A stretch of DNA of 64,000 nt, taken from NCBI GenBank assembly GCA_018823125.1, contig JAHJIW010000003.1:1-64000 (forward strand), in the 5' to 3' direction. Below, piece by piece: positions 26,493 through 35,649 of this stretch. Both the position numbers and the translations under genes were made by a program. The stretch comes from Candidatus Margulisiibacteriota bacterium (GTDB taxonomy: Bacteria; Margulisbacteria; WOR-1; JAHJIW01). The notes under the pieces were generated by a model. That model did not search any database, was not told the DNA's origin, and worked only from the letters and a program-made list of their open reading frames with translations. Each line of letters begins with the position of its first letter. Position 1 is the stretch's first letter.

Positions 26493-27308
26493 ATGACCAA
26501 GAAACGCCTCGATATATTACTAACCGAAAAAGGATTTTTTGATTCACGCAATAAAGCTCATTCCGCCATTATGGCCGGACAGGTTTTTGTGGACGGGCAA
26601 AAGCAAGTTAAAGCCGGCCATAAATATGACGAAGACGCAAACATCGAAATTAAAGGAAACACCCTCCCCTACGTGTCGAGAGGCGGTCTCAAATTAGAAA
26701 AAGCCTTAAAAGAATTTAAAGTTAATCCCGCCGGACGCATTTGCATTGATGTTGGTGCCTCCACCGGCGGATTCACCGATTGCTTACTACAAAACGGAGC
26801 CAAATTAGTTTATGCGGTAGACGTTGGTTATGGTCAACTGGCCTGGAAACTCCAAAAAGATGATAGAGTAATTCGTTTGGATAAAACCAATGCCCGCAAT
26901 TTAAAGCCTGAAGATTTATATCAGGATCAAGCGCACCGTGCCGATCTGGCTACCATTGATGTATCCTTTATTTCTCTTTCCAAAATCTTTCCGGCGCTCT
27001 ATAAATTATTAGCCGATCAAGCTGAAGTTATCGCATTGGTTAAACCCCAATTTGAAGCCGGAAAAAAACTAGTGGAAAAAGGCGGCATCGTAAAAGATCC
27101 AAAGGTCCATAAAGATGTGTTAGAATCGGTAACGAAATCGGCCGAAGAAATTGGATTTAAAGTTAAAGGGACGATTGAATCACCCATTACTGGGGCAGAC
27201 GGAAATATTGAATTTTTAATGTTCCTAGCAAAAGGCGATGAAAGGCCAGTGAAGGCCCATGAGGAAAACCAAAGGCATAAGGGCATGAAAGGCTACGAAA
27301 GGCATTAG
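26493..27308 (+). CDS. tlyA: TlyA-family rRNA 2'-O-methyltransferase
   Basis: The 271-residue protein has an N-terminal S4 RNA-binding domain (about 5-65, KRLDILLTEKG onward) and an FtsJ-like Rossmann methyltransferase domain with the SAM loop IDVGASTGGFTDCLL at about 89-103. TlyA proteins 2'-O-methylate cytidines in 16S/23S rRNA. The last 25 residues run into a long inverted repeat (27231-27424) and are unlikely to be part of the original protein. The ATG has no SD and lies 6 bases after TAAAAT. Confidence 0.9.
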   Translation: MTKKRLDILLTEKGFFDSRNKAHSAIMAGQVFVDGQKQVKAGHKYDEDANIEIKGNTLPYVSRGGLKLEKALKEFKVNPAGRICIDVGASTGGFTDCLLQNGAKLVYAVDVGYGQLAWKLQKDDRVIRLDKTNARNLKPEDLYQDQAHRADLATIDVSFISLSKIFPALYKLLADQAEVIALVKPQFEAGKKLVEKGGIVKDPKVHKDVLESVTKSAEEIGFKVKGTIESPITGADGNIEFLMFLAKGDERPVKAHEENQRHKGMKGYERH

Positions 27309-27424
27309 GCTAGAAAAGGCGATTAACGTTTTTAGCCTTTTATTGCCATACACCTTTTGTAGCCATTAATAGCCCTGTCCCTTCAATCACTTCATAGGCC
27401 CTCCAAGGCCCTTAATAGCCTTAT
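27231..27424. repeat. Long imperfect inverted repeat (arms about 95 bp)
   Basis: The left arm (27231-27327) and the reverse complement of the right arm (27333-27424) can be aligned along almost their whole length, sharing blocks such as AAGGC, GGGCC/AGGCC, GGCCYATGA, GGCTAC and AAAAGGC. The centre is near 27329. The RNA could form one long hairpin. The left arm overlaps the 3' end of tlyA and codes for its odd C-terminal tail; the right arm ends 13 bases before the next gene. It could be a MITE-like element, a terminator or an RNase processing site. Confidence 0.65.
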
Positions 27425-27437
27425 TATAAATAAAAAA

Positions 27438-27983
27438 ATGAACGAGCAAATATACATATATATAATAGTCTTAATCGTCGGCGCCATCGTCGGCGCCTGG
27501 ATATTCATGTCCATCAGCAAATTCTTCCGCAAAAAAGGCTATCAGGACCGGGCTGAATTTGCTAAGTTCTCCGAAGAAGAAGCCGAAAAATTACTAGAAA
27601 AAAGCGGCTATAAAATTATCGAAAAACAAAAAAAAGCCACGGTCATCACCAATATCGACGGCCGCGATCACGTCGGTTACGTCGCCTGCGATTACATCGT
27701 GAAAAAAGGAAAGAATATTTATGTCGCCGAAGTAAAATCCGGACAAGTTGGCACGGCCCCTAATGAACCCTCCACCCGAAGGCAACTATTAGAATACGAT
27801 TATGTTTATGAACCGGACGGATTGTTATTGGTAAACATGCTTGACCAACGTATCCATGAAGTAAGTTTTGCTTTTCCTAAGCCGGTTTCGGATCGGTTTA
27901 TATTTAAGGTTGCGGTGGTAGCGCTTACCGTGTTATTCATCGCCATGTTAATCTGGATGTTATTTCAACTTAGGATTTTTTAA
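27438..27983 (+). CDS. Membrane protein with a PD-(D/E)xK nuclease-like domain
   Basis: The 181-residue protein has a transmembrane segment at each end (about 6-24 and 155-177). The cytosolic middle has the pattern CDYIVKKGKNIYVAEVKSG (D85, E98, K100), the D-(x)n-E-V-K arrangement of restriction-endonuclease-like folds, followed by RRQLLEY. It resembles Holliday-junction-resolvase- or NERD-type domains, but tethered to the membrane. It has no SD; TATAAA lies 7 bases before the ATG. Nuclease activity is inferred from motif only. Confidence 0.7.
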   Translation: MNEQIYIYIIVLIVGAIVGAWIFMSISKFFRKKGYQDRAEFAKFSEEEAEKLLEKSGYKIIEKQKKATVITNIDGRDHVGYVACDYIVKKGKNIYVAEVKSGQVGTAPNEPSTRRQLLEYDYVYEPDGLLLVNMLDQRIHEVSFAFPKPVSDRFIFKVAVVALTVLFIAMLIWMLFQLRIF

Positions 27984-27997
27984 AAGGAGCAAGAAAT

Positions 27998-28804
27998 ATG
28001 GCAAAAATTTCTCTGTTTTACAAAAAAGAAGATAAAACCATTTCGGCAGCCGCAAAAAAACTAATTGGGGAAATTAAAAAAGCATTTGGGATCCCGGTTG
28101 AAGTAGAAACCATTTCTTCCAAAGACAATATTGTAATCTCAGTTGGCGGCGACGGAACCTTACTACGCTCCGCAAAAATTGCCGCAAGCCAGGATCTGCC
28201 CATATTAGGAATTCATCTGGGCGGTTTAGGATTTTTGAACGAAGTGGAATTAAAAGAACGCATTCCGGCCATTAAAAAAGCACTGGATGGTAAATTTAAA
28301 GTGGATTCGCGCATGATGATTGAGGGCCATGTCATCCGCAAAGGAAAAACGATCGGAAAAGTAGTAGCCCTCAACGATATCGTAATTGGAAAAAGCGACA
28401 TCGCCCGAACGGTAACCTTAGATGTAAATTACAAAAAACATCGAATCAATACTTACCGCTCCGACGGGTTAATCGTTTCCACCCCTACCGGCTCCACCGC
28501 TCACAATCTTTCGGCGGGGGGACCACTGTTAACTCCGGATACTACTAACATCGTAATTACTCCGATTTGTCCGATTAAAACCGGGCATAAACCAATTGTG
28601 CTGGAAACTGAAGAAGTGGAAATTATCATCAAAAAGACGCCGGGAAAGAAACAGGCAATTTTAACCGCGGACGGTCAGCAAAAAATCTACATCGAAACCG
28701 AAGATAAAATTGTAATTGAAAAATCAAAATTAACCGCTAAGTTTATGCGCTTAAAACCTTACGACTTTTTTGCGATCTGCAGAGAAAAGATGTGGTGGGG
28801 ATAA
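27998..28804 (+). CDS. nadK: NAD kinase
   Basis: It phosphorylates NAD to NADP. The GGDGT motif is at residues 50-54, followed by GIHLGGLGFLNE and the TPTGSTAHNLSAGGP segment. The 268-residue length is normal. An AAAGGAG site lies 8 bases before the ATG, and the gene is 14 bases after the membrane nuclease-like gene, so they form one unit. Confidence 0.94.
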   Translation: MAKISLFYKKEDKTISAAAKKLIGEIKKAFGIPVEVETISSKDNIVISVGGDGTLLRSAKIAASQDLPILGIHLGGLGFLNEVELKERIPAIKKALDGKFKVDSRMMIEGHVIRKGKTIGKVVALNDIVIGKSDIARTVTLDVNYKKHRINTYRSDGLIVSTPTGSTAHNLSAGGPLLTPDTTNIVITPICPIKTGHKPIVLETEEVEIIIKKTPGKKQAILTADGQQKIYIETEDKIVIEKSKLTAKFMRLKPYDFFAICREKMWWG

Positions 28805-28806
28805 GC

Positions 28807-29025
28807 TTAATTCTGGCCGTGCTTGCCAAAAAGATCCATTAAAGAAGGAATCTCTTTGACCATCAATATTTCTTTTGGATCAGAAATATTGGCCGCCCCG
28901 GTATAAGGAAACGTGGTAAAAAGAGTAATCTTTTTTATCTTTGCTACAATTAAGTGCCTAACATAGTTAGCTACCGCAAATTGCTTAATGGCTTTAGAGG
29001 TTTGTACTGATTGATTGCGATCCAT
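28807..29025 (-). CDS. Small hypothetical protein (72 aa)
   Basis: This is the second gene of a two-gene unit controlled by sigma-28-like promoter instance 5. The start is the ATG at 29025, 8 bases after AGAGGAG; an upstream in-frame GTG overlaps that site. The protein is basic with a central hydrophobic stretch (KKITLFTTFPYTGA). No family recognised. Confidence 0.55.
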   Translation of the reverse strand: MDRNQSVQTSKAIKQFAVANYVRHLIVAKIKKITLFTTFPYTGAANISDPKEILMVKEIPSLMDLFGKHGQN

Positions 29026-29042
29026 GTTAATCACTCCTCTTT

Positions 29043-29303
29043 CTATTTAAATACTTTACTTACCAAATCGCCGCTTTTAGCTTTAGCCAGAAATATATCG
29101 TGTAAAACGTTTACGAATTTTCCCGGCAATTTACCTTCGAGTTCATCGGTGTTGCCGTCGATTCTTTTGGCTCGCTTGCCCACCACCGCTATGTCACGAC
29201 CATAGTACTCAGAAATTTCTCTGGCACTGGGTGACATATATCCGCGGGGCTGTCCGTAGCCGCCGCCTTGTAAACCGTTATTGGCAAATCCATTGTCTTG
29301 CAT
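29043..29303 (-). CDS. Small hypothetical protein (86 aa), glycine-rich N terminus
   Basis: The first 25 residues are rich in Gly, Asn, Gln and Tyr and probably disordered; the remainder is mixed charged and helical. GAGAGGG lies before the ATG. It is the first gene after the CGATATAT promoter at 29323-29352, followed 17 bases later by the 72-residue gene. Function unknown. Confidence 0.6.
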   Translation of the reverse strand: MQDNGFANNGLQGGGYGQPRGYMSPSAREISEYYGRDIAVVGKRAKRIDGNTDELEGKLPGKFVNVLHDIFLAKAKSGDLVSKVFK

Positions 29304-29322
29304 GATTTATCCCTCTCTATCT

Positions 29323-29352
29323 ATATATCGTGCAATTGGCGAAAAGATTTCA
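29323..29352 (-). promoter_or_regulatory. Sigma-28-like promoter (instance 5)
   Basis: TGAAATCT (one change from the others), 14 bases, then CGATATAT, directing the two small genes 29303-28807. Confidence 0.6.
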
Positions 29353-29379
29353 CTTTTGGGGAGGGGTATTTTTTGGGGT

Positions 29380-32300
29380 CTATGCTTCAAGCATATCCTC
29401 AGGAATATTTTCGATTAAATTCGGCGGGATCAATTCTTTTGCCAAAGTAAATAGTTCATCCTTATTGTCAGCAATCATACTTGCTTTTATTGCTCGGGCC
29501 CGTTCCCGATGTTCTTCAGAAGTAGATGCGATCATCAAGCTGGATACGGTATATGAGCTCATGCCGCCTTCAACCGCTAACACTTCCATATGGTCCAAAG
29601 CTTCATCGCATCTTCCAATAGCTACTAATAACCGAACCATTTGTCGCCGCGCCATACCCAGGTCCGGCCATCTTGCCAAAAGCTCTTTTCCGATTGCAAT
29701 TCCAGTTTCGCACGCCGCAACCGCAGCCTCAACGTCCTGGGTTAGGCCCGCTTTTTTAAGCTGCAGCTTCATCAGTCCTACCTGAGTATCAATCTCATGA
29801 ATTTCCTGCATGGCATTCCAGGTATGGCTTCTGAAATGAGCGGTTGCCCTTTGATATGAGTTTTCTGCTTCCGCAATACTTCTATTCACAGCATCAATTT
29901 CAGCCCGGGCAGAAAGCATTATGCCTTCAGTAAAGTTAACCGCCATCTCCCCACTAATTCCAATATATTTAGTCCGGTTTCTTCGTAAATCATTAAATGC
30001 TTCTTCAATTAAAGCCTGGGCCTTATCAATTTTTCCGTCAGCAACCAAAATTTTAGCATCGATTGCTTTTCCTAATAAAGCCGCTTCATTCTGGGCCGCC
30101 ATGCTAAATATGGCAATGGATGTCTTGGCCATATCAATGTCTCCCAGCAAATAGTGCATAAATGCCAAAGGCGCATAAATGGTCACCATTTTTGCCGCCG
30201 GCTCCAAAGAAGCCTTGTTTACTTCACCCGGTCGATGATAGATACTGCTTTGCAGGTGCAACTGGGTCGCGCCCCGGACACCCTGTACGCAAACTTTAAT
30301 CGCCTCTCCTTCTTTGCCTAATTTGCACAAAACCGTAGCCAGTCCAACCAGTAGATCCACCTGTAAAGGATCATATTCAAGGGCGCGTTCATAATGACGG
30401 CGCGCCTCTGCCAACCGCCCCGCCCGGTTAAAAATTAAGGCCATGTTATTATTGGCATTACGAAAGAGAGTATCGTAAAAAGTTTTAGCATAGGCTGGTA
30501 TCTCACCAGAGCCTTCTGCCGTTTCAATCGTTTGTAAAACGGGAAAAGCCCGGTCGGCAATTGCACTTAAAGCCACCGGATCACCGGCACGGTAACTTAA
30601 AGAAACCGGATCCGGCGTAACACATTGTTTCACCATGCTCATCAATCTTATATTCAATGCGTCCAATCTTTGTGCAAGTGGTAAATCTCTTGTGGATAGT
30701 ATTTCTGAAATTAGCCTATCGGCCTCGGCTAGATTTCCATCTGCGTTATTCTGTCTGGCCAGATCCAGTTTAGCAATAACTAAACCAGTTTCCACTGACA
30801 AAATTGCCCGCAAAAGAGCCGCGCCGTAAACATGCGACACATTATCAGCATGACTAGCTAACTGAATATAAAATAATTCCCGCATGCTGATCGCCGGCAT
30901 TCTAACTTCGATCGCCTGATCCAGTATTTTTCTAACCGCCGGACGGCTGCCCATACGCAGCATAAAGAAATCAAAAAATAACGCATTGCGTTCCCGATTT
31001 GAATTAGAAAGGGAATATTGCTGGGTAAATATTTGCCTGCTCCTCACCAAAGATTCAACCCTGTTCTTTGGTATACGGGTAATTAATCTCCCGGCTACAT
31101 GCGAAGAATCGTCTTTTATTTTTATAATCTCCCGCATGACCATGCGTGGATATCTTTCTTCGCTCAGCGCTTCCTCAAAAACTCTGGTCAGTCCCGCATC
31201 AAGTTGCTCGGCACAACCAAACATGGCATTCGCAAATAACACTGCCCCTCTTAAATCACTTCCCAGGATCTCACTAACTCTTTGTGAAACGGCTGCGTAT
31301 GCTTTCTCCCTATCAGCCGACGGCTCAGTTTCAAGTTTTTCTCTTAAGGCCTGAGCGCTTTGAGCATAATTTTTCTCTAAATTTGCATCCAACTCATCTA
31401 AAATACTTTCAATCGTAACTACTGTTTCATTTGTTTCCGCAGTTGCGATCGCTGCCGCAAGCTCTTTTTGCCGTTTCTGTTCGGCCCGCAGGGCTTTTCC
31501 TCTGGCAATTAAAAACTTATTAACTGGATCGTAATCGCTTTTTCTTCCGATATGCTTAAATCTAGCTTGCAATTTGCCTGGTTTTTTTCTACCAGCTTCA
31601 ATTTCCAGCAGTGCTTCGTAAGCAATGTGCCCCGCTGCCGCCCTTTGCCCTAATTGCGGGTTTCCCGCGGCATCAAACATTTTTACAATTTCGGCTTCTC
31701 CTTTAACTGAACCAATGGCTACCGCAACCGCATAAGCAGCATGCGGCAACACCAGGCCGGCTGCAACTTCAATAGATTCTCCTTCGTTAGCAGTAACTAC
31801 GCTAACCAAACTGGCTAATGCTTCGGCTCCGGTTTCTCCTGCCGCAAAACATTCTGCCACATAAGCATGGAGTGCAGCACGATCTCCCCTGGCCGCTTCT
31901 CTTTGGATAATTCCTCTTTGTAAAGTAGCTAGATTTTCACTCAACGTCTCAGCGTGGGTAACTCCCTTCGAACGCAGGGTAGCAATTAAGCGGTAACAGT
32001 CTAATAATGAAGAAATTCCTCCCCGCTCGAGGGATTCGCTCATTTCAAGAAAATAAGTACGGGGCACCAAGCGATCCGCTAAACTTTCTTCTCCGAATAT
32101 AAAATATCTGCGAATAGTTTCGATTGAAACCCCTGCGTTAATCATGGCACGGATGGCCTGCATCAGAATCCGATCGGAAAATCCTTTTACTGCGTCCGGC
32201 ATTTCAGAACTAGTTGAAGAAAGTTTTAAAAATGGATTTAATAATGCAGCAGCTTCTCCCTGGCTTACTCCCTCTAGTATCATCCCGCTGCCCGCATCCC

Positions 32301-33810
32301 CTTCCGCAACCTTAATCCTTCTACACATCTCTTCAACCACTACGTCGGTAGCTTCCCGCTGCATCTCTGCAAACACAATTTCAACTCCGCGCTGGCCGCA
32401 AATTTCATAGATCTCTCCTAAAAACTGAGCAAAAGTTCTTTTACTTTCCACCACTCTGGTAAATAAAAAGAAGGGCATCAGCGGCAGCAAAACTTCCTTA
32501 ATCCATGCTTCGCGCTCTTCTGCACTAACTTCACTAACCTTAAAAACCTCGCCCGCCGTTCGGATTGAAACCCCGGATTCAATTAATTCACGGGCAATTA
32601 ACCTGGATACAAACGGATAATTGCGGTAGTTTCCGGCTCGGCCAACGGCAAAGGCGGGCTCCAAAATTACGGCTAGTTCCGTTGCAGCAAGCTCTTCTCC
32701 TTCTGCTAACTTTTCAGCCCTTAACAATGCCATTGATTTTGATTCATACATCGGAACTTGCCGCACGGTTAAGCTGTCTTCAAATCCTAACTGGTGAGCA
32801 ATTTCAAAATATTGGACTGCCAAACTATGATTGCCTAACATGCTGTGACAGATTGCAATATCGGCGGCCGCTTCTCCATCGTTATGGTTGATGGCAAAAG
32901 CATGCATAAAATCTTCCAGCGCTTCTCTAAAGGATAGACGAGCTCTCATCAATCTGGCCCGCGAAACATAAAAGTCAGCCAGCACATCTCTCTCTGCGGT
33001 CACTTCCTCTCCCGCCGGGCCTAAAAAGTTTGCTATCCGCAATACATTTGCACGTGAAGGTCTTCCGTGCTGAGCTTCAAAGCCTAACCTGGCAAACATT
33101 TCTCGCTCGCCCTGCTCGAGTATCATCATTATCTGCTTCGTGCAACCCCCTCCTAAATCCGCCTCTGCCTCAATAACGCTTAGCGCTTTATCCAAAGCTT
33201 TTTCCAAAGGTTCAACCACGTGTTGCCGGGCCCCGGAAGACTCTGCAAAATATCTTCTCGACTCTGCATCCTTCCCCACCTGACATAAATCAAAAGCTAA
33301 ACCAAATTTAGCCAAATCTCCTTCAGCAAATATTTGTAGGGAAATTTTGTGCGCCGTAATCGCTTCCTCCCGTCTGCCTAATAAGCTCAAAAGCCTTCCC
33401 TTGCGGGCATAAAATTCGGCATAACTTACTCTTTCCGGTGAAGCGCTGTCTTCTCCTAAAAAGCGAGCCATAATTCCAACTACGTCCGAATGAACATTGC
33501 CAATTTCTCTAATCGTAAATTGAAAACCAACATCCACCAACATGGCCGCTTCTGCTTCATTGAGCGTGGATAATTCCCTTGCCACGGTATCTACTAAAGC
33601 CATGCGTTGGGGAACAATGCTAAGTACTTCCCGAATCGGGGCAATGGCGCGAGTTCTTTCTGGCCGGGTTAAGGTTCGTTCGGCATGACGCGCATTTTTT
33701 AAAATGGGGTGTTGCGTGGGTATTAAAAATTGAGGCCCCATTTTTCTTGGTTTAATAGTCCATCTTTGCGCAAAAGCGCTTACAAATCTGGTTGCGGTTG
33801 CTCCGGCCAT
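29380..33810 (-). CDS. Giant TPR-repeat protein (1476 aa)
   Basis: Tetratricopeptide-type helical repeats are visible in several places, e.g. the region of GRLLSLLGRREEAITAHKIS (about 120-180), a second related copy (about 285-350, FREALEDFMHAFAI), and FNRAGRLAEARRHYERALEY with its neighbour (about 1110-1185). The two N-terminal blocks look like duplicates of each other. There is no signal peptide, membrane segment or enzyme motif, so a cytoplasmic scaffold is most likely. The ATG follows CAGGAG, and a leader of about 70 nt leads back to sigma-28-like promoter instance 6. Codons are more mixed than in neighbours. Confidence 0.7.
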   Translation of the reverse strand: MAGATATRFVSAFAQRWTIKPRKMGPQFLIPTQHPILKNARHAERTLTRPERTRAIAPIREVLSIVPQRMALVDTVARELSTLNEAEAAMLVDVGFQFTIREIGNVHSDVVGIMARFLGEDSASPERVSYAEFYARKGRLLSLLGRREEAITAHKISLQIFAEGDLAKFGLAFDLCQVGKDAESRRYFAESSGARQHVVEPLEKALDKALSVIEAEADLGGGCTKQIMMILEQGEREMFARLGFEAQHGRPSRANVLRIANFLGPAGEEVTAERDVLADFYVSRARLMRARLSFREALEDFMHAFAINHNDGEAAADIAICHSMLGNHSLAVQYFEIAHQLGFEDSLTVRQVPMYESKSMALLRAEKLAEGEELAATELAVILEPAFAVGRAGNYRNYPFVSRLIARELIESGVSIRTAGEVFKVSEVSAEEREAWIKEVLLPLMPFFLFTRVVESKRTFAQFLGEIYEICGQRGVEIVFAEMQREATDVVVEEMCRRIKVAEGDAGSGMILEGVSQGEAAALLNPFLKLSSTSSEMPDAVKGFSDRILMQAIRAMINAGVSIETIRRYFIFGEESLADRLVPRTYFLEMSESLERGGISSLLDCYRLIATLRSKGVTHAETLSENLATLQRGIIQREAARGDRAALHAYVAECFAAGETGAEALASLVSVVTANEGESIEVAAGLVLPHAAYAVAVAIGSVKGEAEIVKMFDAAGNPQLGQRAAAGHIAYEALLEIEAGRKKPGKLQARFKHIGRKSDYDPVNKFLIARGKALRAEQKRQKELAAAIATAETNETVVTIESILDELDANLEKNYAQSAQALREKLETEPSADREKAYAAVSQRVSEILGSDLRGAVLFANAMFGCAEQLDAGLTRVFEEALSEERYPRMVMREIIKIKDDSSHVAGRLITRIPKNRVESLVRSRQIFTQQYSLSNSNRERNALFFDFFMLRMGSRPAVRKILDQAIEVRMPAISMRELFYIQLASHADNVSHVYGAALLRAILSVETGLVIAKLDLARQNNADGNLAEADRLISEILSTRDLPLAQRLDALNIRLMSMVKQCVTPDPVSLSYRAGDPVALSAIADRAFPVLQTIETAEGSGEIPAYAKTFYDTLFRNANNNMALIFNRAGRLAEARRHYERALEYDPLQVDLLVGLATVLCKLGKEGEAIKVCVQGVRGATQLHLQSSIYHRPGEVNKASLEPAAKMVTIYAPLAFMHYLLGDIDMAKTSIAIFSMAAQNEAALLGKAIDAKILVADGKIDKAQALIEEAFNDLRRNRTKYIGISGEMAVNFTEGIMLSARAEIDAVNRSIAEAENSYQRATAHFRSHTWNAMQEIHEIDTQVGLMKLQLKKAGLTQDVEAAVAACETGIAIGKELLARWPDLGMARRQMVRLLVAIGRCDEALDHMEVLAVEGGMSSYTVSSLMIASTSEEHRERARAIKASMIADNKDELFTLAKELIPPNLIENIPEDMLEA

Positions 33811-33881
33811 TTATCATACTCCTGACTTAAATTCTTTCGTATGTCTTGAAAATACTGGCATTGCGCCAAATTTACACTCTT

Positions 33882-33911
33882 TTTTATCGGGAATTTAGCA
33901 GAGAAATTTCA
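33882..33911 (-). promoter_or_regulatory. Sigma-28-like promoter (instance 6)
   Basis: TGAAATTT, 14 bases, then CGATAAAA: the closest match to the CCGATAA form of the sigma-28 -10 consensus. It directs the giant TPR gene. Confidence 0.65.
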
Positions 33912-33938
33912 CTAATAAGGGGGATTATTTTTCGAGGC

Positions 33939-33967
33939 TTCTCACCTGCTACAGTTTAGAGTATAAT
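33939..33967 (+). promoter_or_regulatory. Pseudokinase promoter, leaderless geometry
   Basis: TTCTCA, 17 bases, then a perfect TATAAT, 9 bases before the ATG at 33977; no SD is present. Confidence 0.65.
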
Positions 33968-33976
33968 AATTCGCGT

Positions 33977-35005
33977 ATGGAACGCTTCTTAAAAAGCCGC
34001 TACCGAATTGGCCAAAAAATTTCAGAAAATCCTTATAGTGTGACTTATAAGGGCTCTTATCTTTCCAGCGACAAGCCGGTCATCATTAAAATTTATAAGC
34101 GTGCGGCCCTCACCAGCTCGCTGATCAAAATTATTCGTAAAAAAGTAAAATCTTTTTCGCTGATTAATCATCATAATATCGCTAAAATCATCGACGGCGA
34201 CTACGGCTGGCAGGGATATTATTATGTAAGGGAGTACATTGAGGGACAGAGCCTAACCCAAATCCTTAATCAATCCAAAACCATGAGCATCCCCGAAGCC
34301 ACCAAAATTATTTTAAGTGTCTGCGACGCACTTTCGGTAGCTCATAAAAACGGCGTGATCCACGGCGCAATTTCTCCCAATAACATTCTGATTTCAAGCC
34401 AAAAAATAGTTAAACTGACCGATTTTGTGGTCGAAGGCCAAATCAAAGAAGCACTTCCGCAAAAAGCCGCCTTTGTCTCGCTGGGGGCCAATTATATTTC
34501 CCCCGAAGAAGCTAACGGTGAAACCGCGGGGCCTTCTTCCGATATTTACTCCGCGGCTTTAGTGATGTACGAAATGTTAGCCGGACGTCTTCCCTATAAC
34601 GTCACCGGAAAAAACGTGGCACTCAAAATCCTGTTAAGCAAAATCCAAGATGCTCCCCCTCCACTTTCAACCTTTAGTCCGGAAATCCCCCCAATTTACG
34701 GAGAAATTCTGGCCAAAGGCCTGGCCCGCGATCCGATGCTGCGTTTTACCACCATCGATGACTTTGCCGAAAGCTTAAAAAACAAAAATGTGGTTTCAAA
34801 TCTCCCGATTCATGATGTTCCTAACATTAGCTTTGACATTGCCGATCGCAAAAATCGTTCAGAAGAAAGAGCGCGGATTCGCGTACCCGAAAAACAAAAA
34901 CGAGGATTTTCGTATCAATTTGGCAACTGGTTGGTTAAGCTGCTGATCCTGGCAATTTTGTGCGGCATGGTTTTAGCCATTATCTTAACCTTAACGAGGC
35001 CTTAA
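33977..35005 (+). CDS. Serine/threonine pseudokinase with C-terminal membrane anchor
   Basis: The 342-residue protein has a PknB-type kinase fold: lysine K38 in VIIKIYK, the C-lobe HGAISPNN at 129-136, DFV at 149-151 and the ISPEEA segment. The catalytic HRD aspartate is replaced (H129-G130-A131), the glycine-rich loop has lost its glycines (ISENPYS), and DFG is DFV, so it should not transfer phosphate. One transmembrane helix lies at 319-339. The next gene encodes the PASTA part normally fused to such kinases. It may act as a scaffold or muropeptide-signal relay. Confidence 0.85.
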   Translation: MERFLKSRYRIGQKISENPYSVTYKGSYLSSDKPVIIKIYKRAALTSSLIKIIRKKVKSFSLINHHNIAKIIDGDYGWQGYYYVREYIEGQSLTQILNQSKTMSIPEATKIILSVCDALSVAHKNGVIHGAISPNNILISSQKIVKLTDFVVEGQIKEALPQKAAFVSLGANYISPEEANGETAGPSSDIYSAALVMYEMLAGRLPYNVTGKNVALKILLSKIQDAPPPLSTFSPEIPPIYGEILAKGLARDPMLRFTTIDDFAESLKNKNVVSNLPIHDVPNISFDIADRKNRSEERARIRVPEKQKRGFSYQFGNWLVKLLILAILCGMVLAIILTLTRP

Positions 35006-35007
35006 CT

Positions 35008-35649
35008 ATGGTAAGTTTATTATCAATTTATTTTATCGGCGCCATTTTATTTTTACTGTTGCTGGGATTAATTACTTTATTTGTAAAAATTGAACGGCCC
35101 ATTCGTTTTATGGTTATAATTTCAATCATTTTATTCATTCCCTTACTGGTAATCTACGTGGTTTCAACCAGCTGGACTACCACCCCCGAAACCCGGGTGC
35201 CAAACCTGGTTGGCTTAACCGAAAGTCAGGCGCAAAAAGTAGCCGGCGCCCTCGGTTTAAAAGTCAGCGTAGTGCAAAAAACCTTCGAAAAAAATGTTCC
35301 GGCCGACCAAATTATCTCTCAGCGCCCCGAAACCGGCCGATCGGTAAAAAAAGGCCGCAACATCAGCCTGGTAGTCAGCATCGGCAAAAGAAAAGTTTTT
35401 GTTCCTAATCTAGTGGGTAAAGATTATTCACAAATTGAAGTAGTGTTAGATGAAGTGGGCCTTCAGATCGGAGATGCCCGTCGGGTAGTATCCCAGGAAT
35501 TTGCTTCCAACACTATCATGTCGCAACACCCCTCTACCGGGACCGAAGTTATCGTCGGAACCCAGGTCAGCGTTACCGTTTGCCATAACCCCGATGAAGA
35601 ATTTGAAGATGAAAACGAAGGCACCGAAGAGGCCGAAAGTGAAGAGTAA
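35008..35649 (+). CDS. Membrane-anchored PASTA-domain protein
   Basis: 213 residues. Two hydrophobic helices at the N terminus (about 5-28 and 37-57), then two PASTA domains: VPNLVGLTESQAQ onward and VPNLVGKDYSQIE onward. The C terminus is very acidic. PASTA domains bind peptidoglycan fragments in PknB kinases and class B PBPs. Here they are on a separate polypeptide, 2 bases after the pseudokinase gene, with GAGG 8 bases before the ATG. The longer frame from 34960 lies within the kinase gene and is not used. Confidence 0.85.
   Translation: MVSLLSIYFIGAILFLLLLGLITLFVKIERPIRFMVIISIILFIPLLVIYVVSTSWTTTPETRVPNLVGLTESQAQKVAGALGLKVSVVQKTFEKNVPADQIISQRPETGRSVKKGRNISLVVSIGKRKVFVPNLVGKDYSQIEVVLDEVGLQIGDARRVVSQEFASNTIMSQHPSTGTEVIVGTQVSVTVCHNPDEEFEDENEGTEEAESEE

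Noticed and set aside
33977..35005. Active serine/threonine kinase
   Set aside because: The catalytic aspartate, the DFG glycine and the loop glycines are all replaced.
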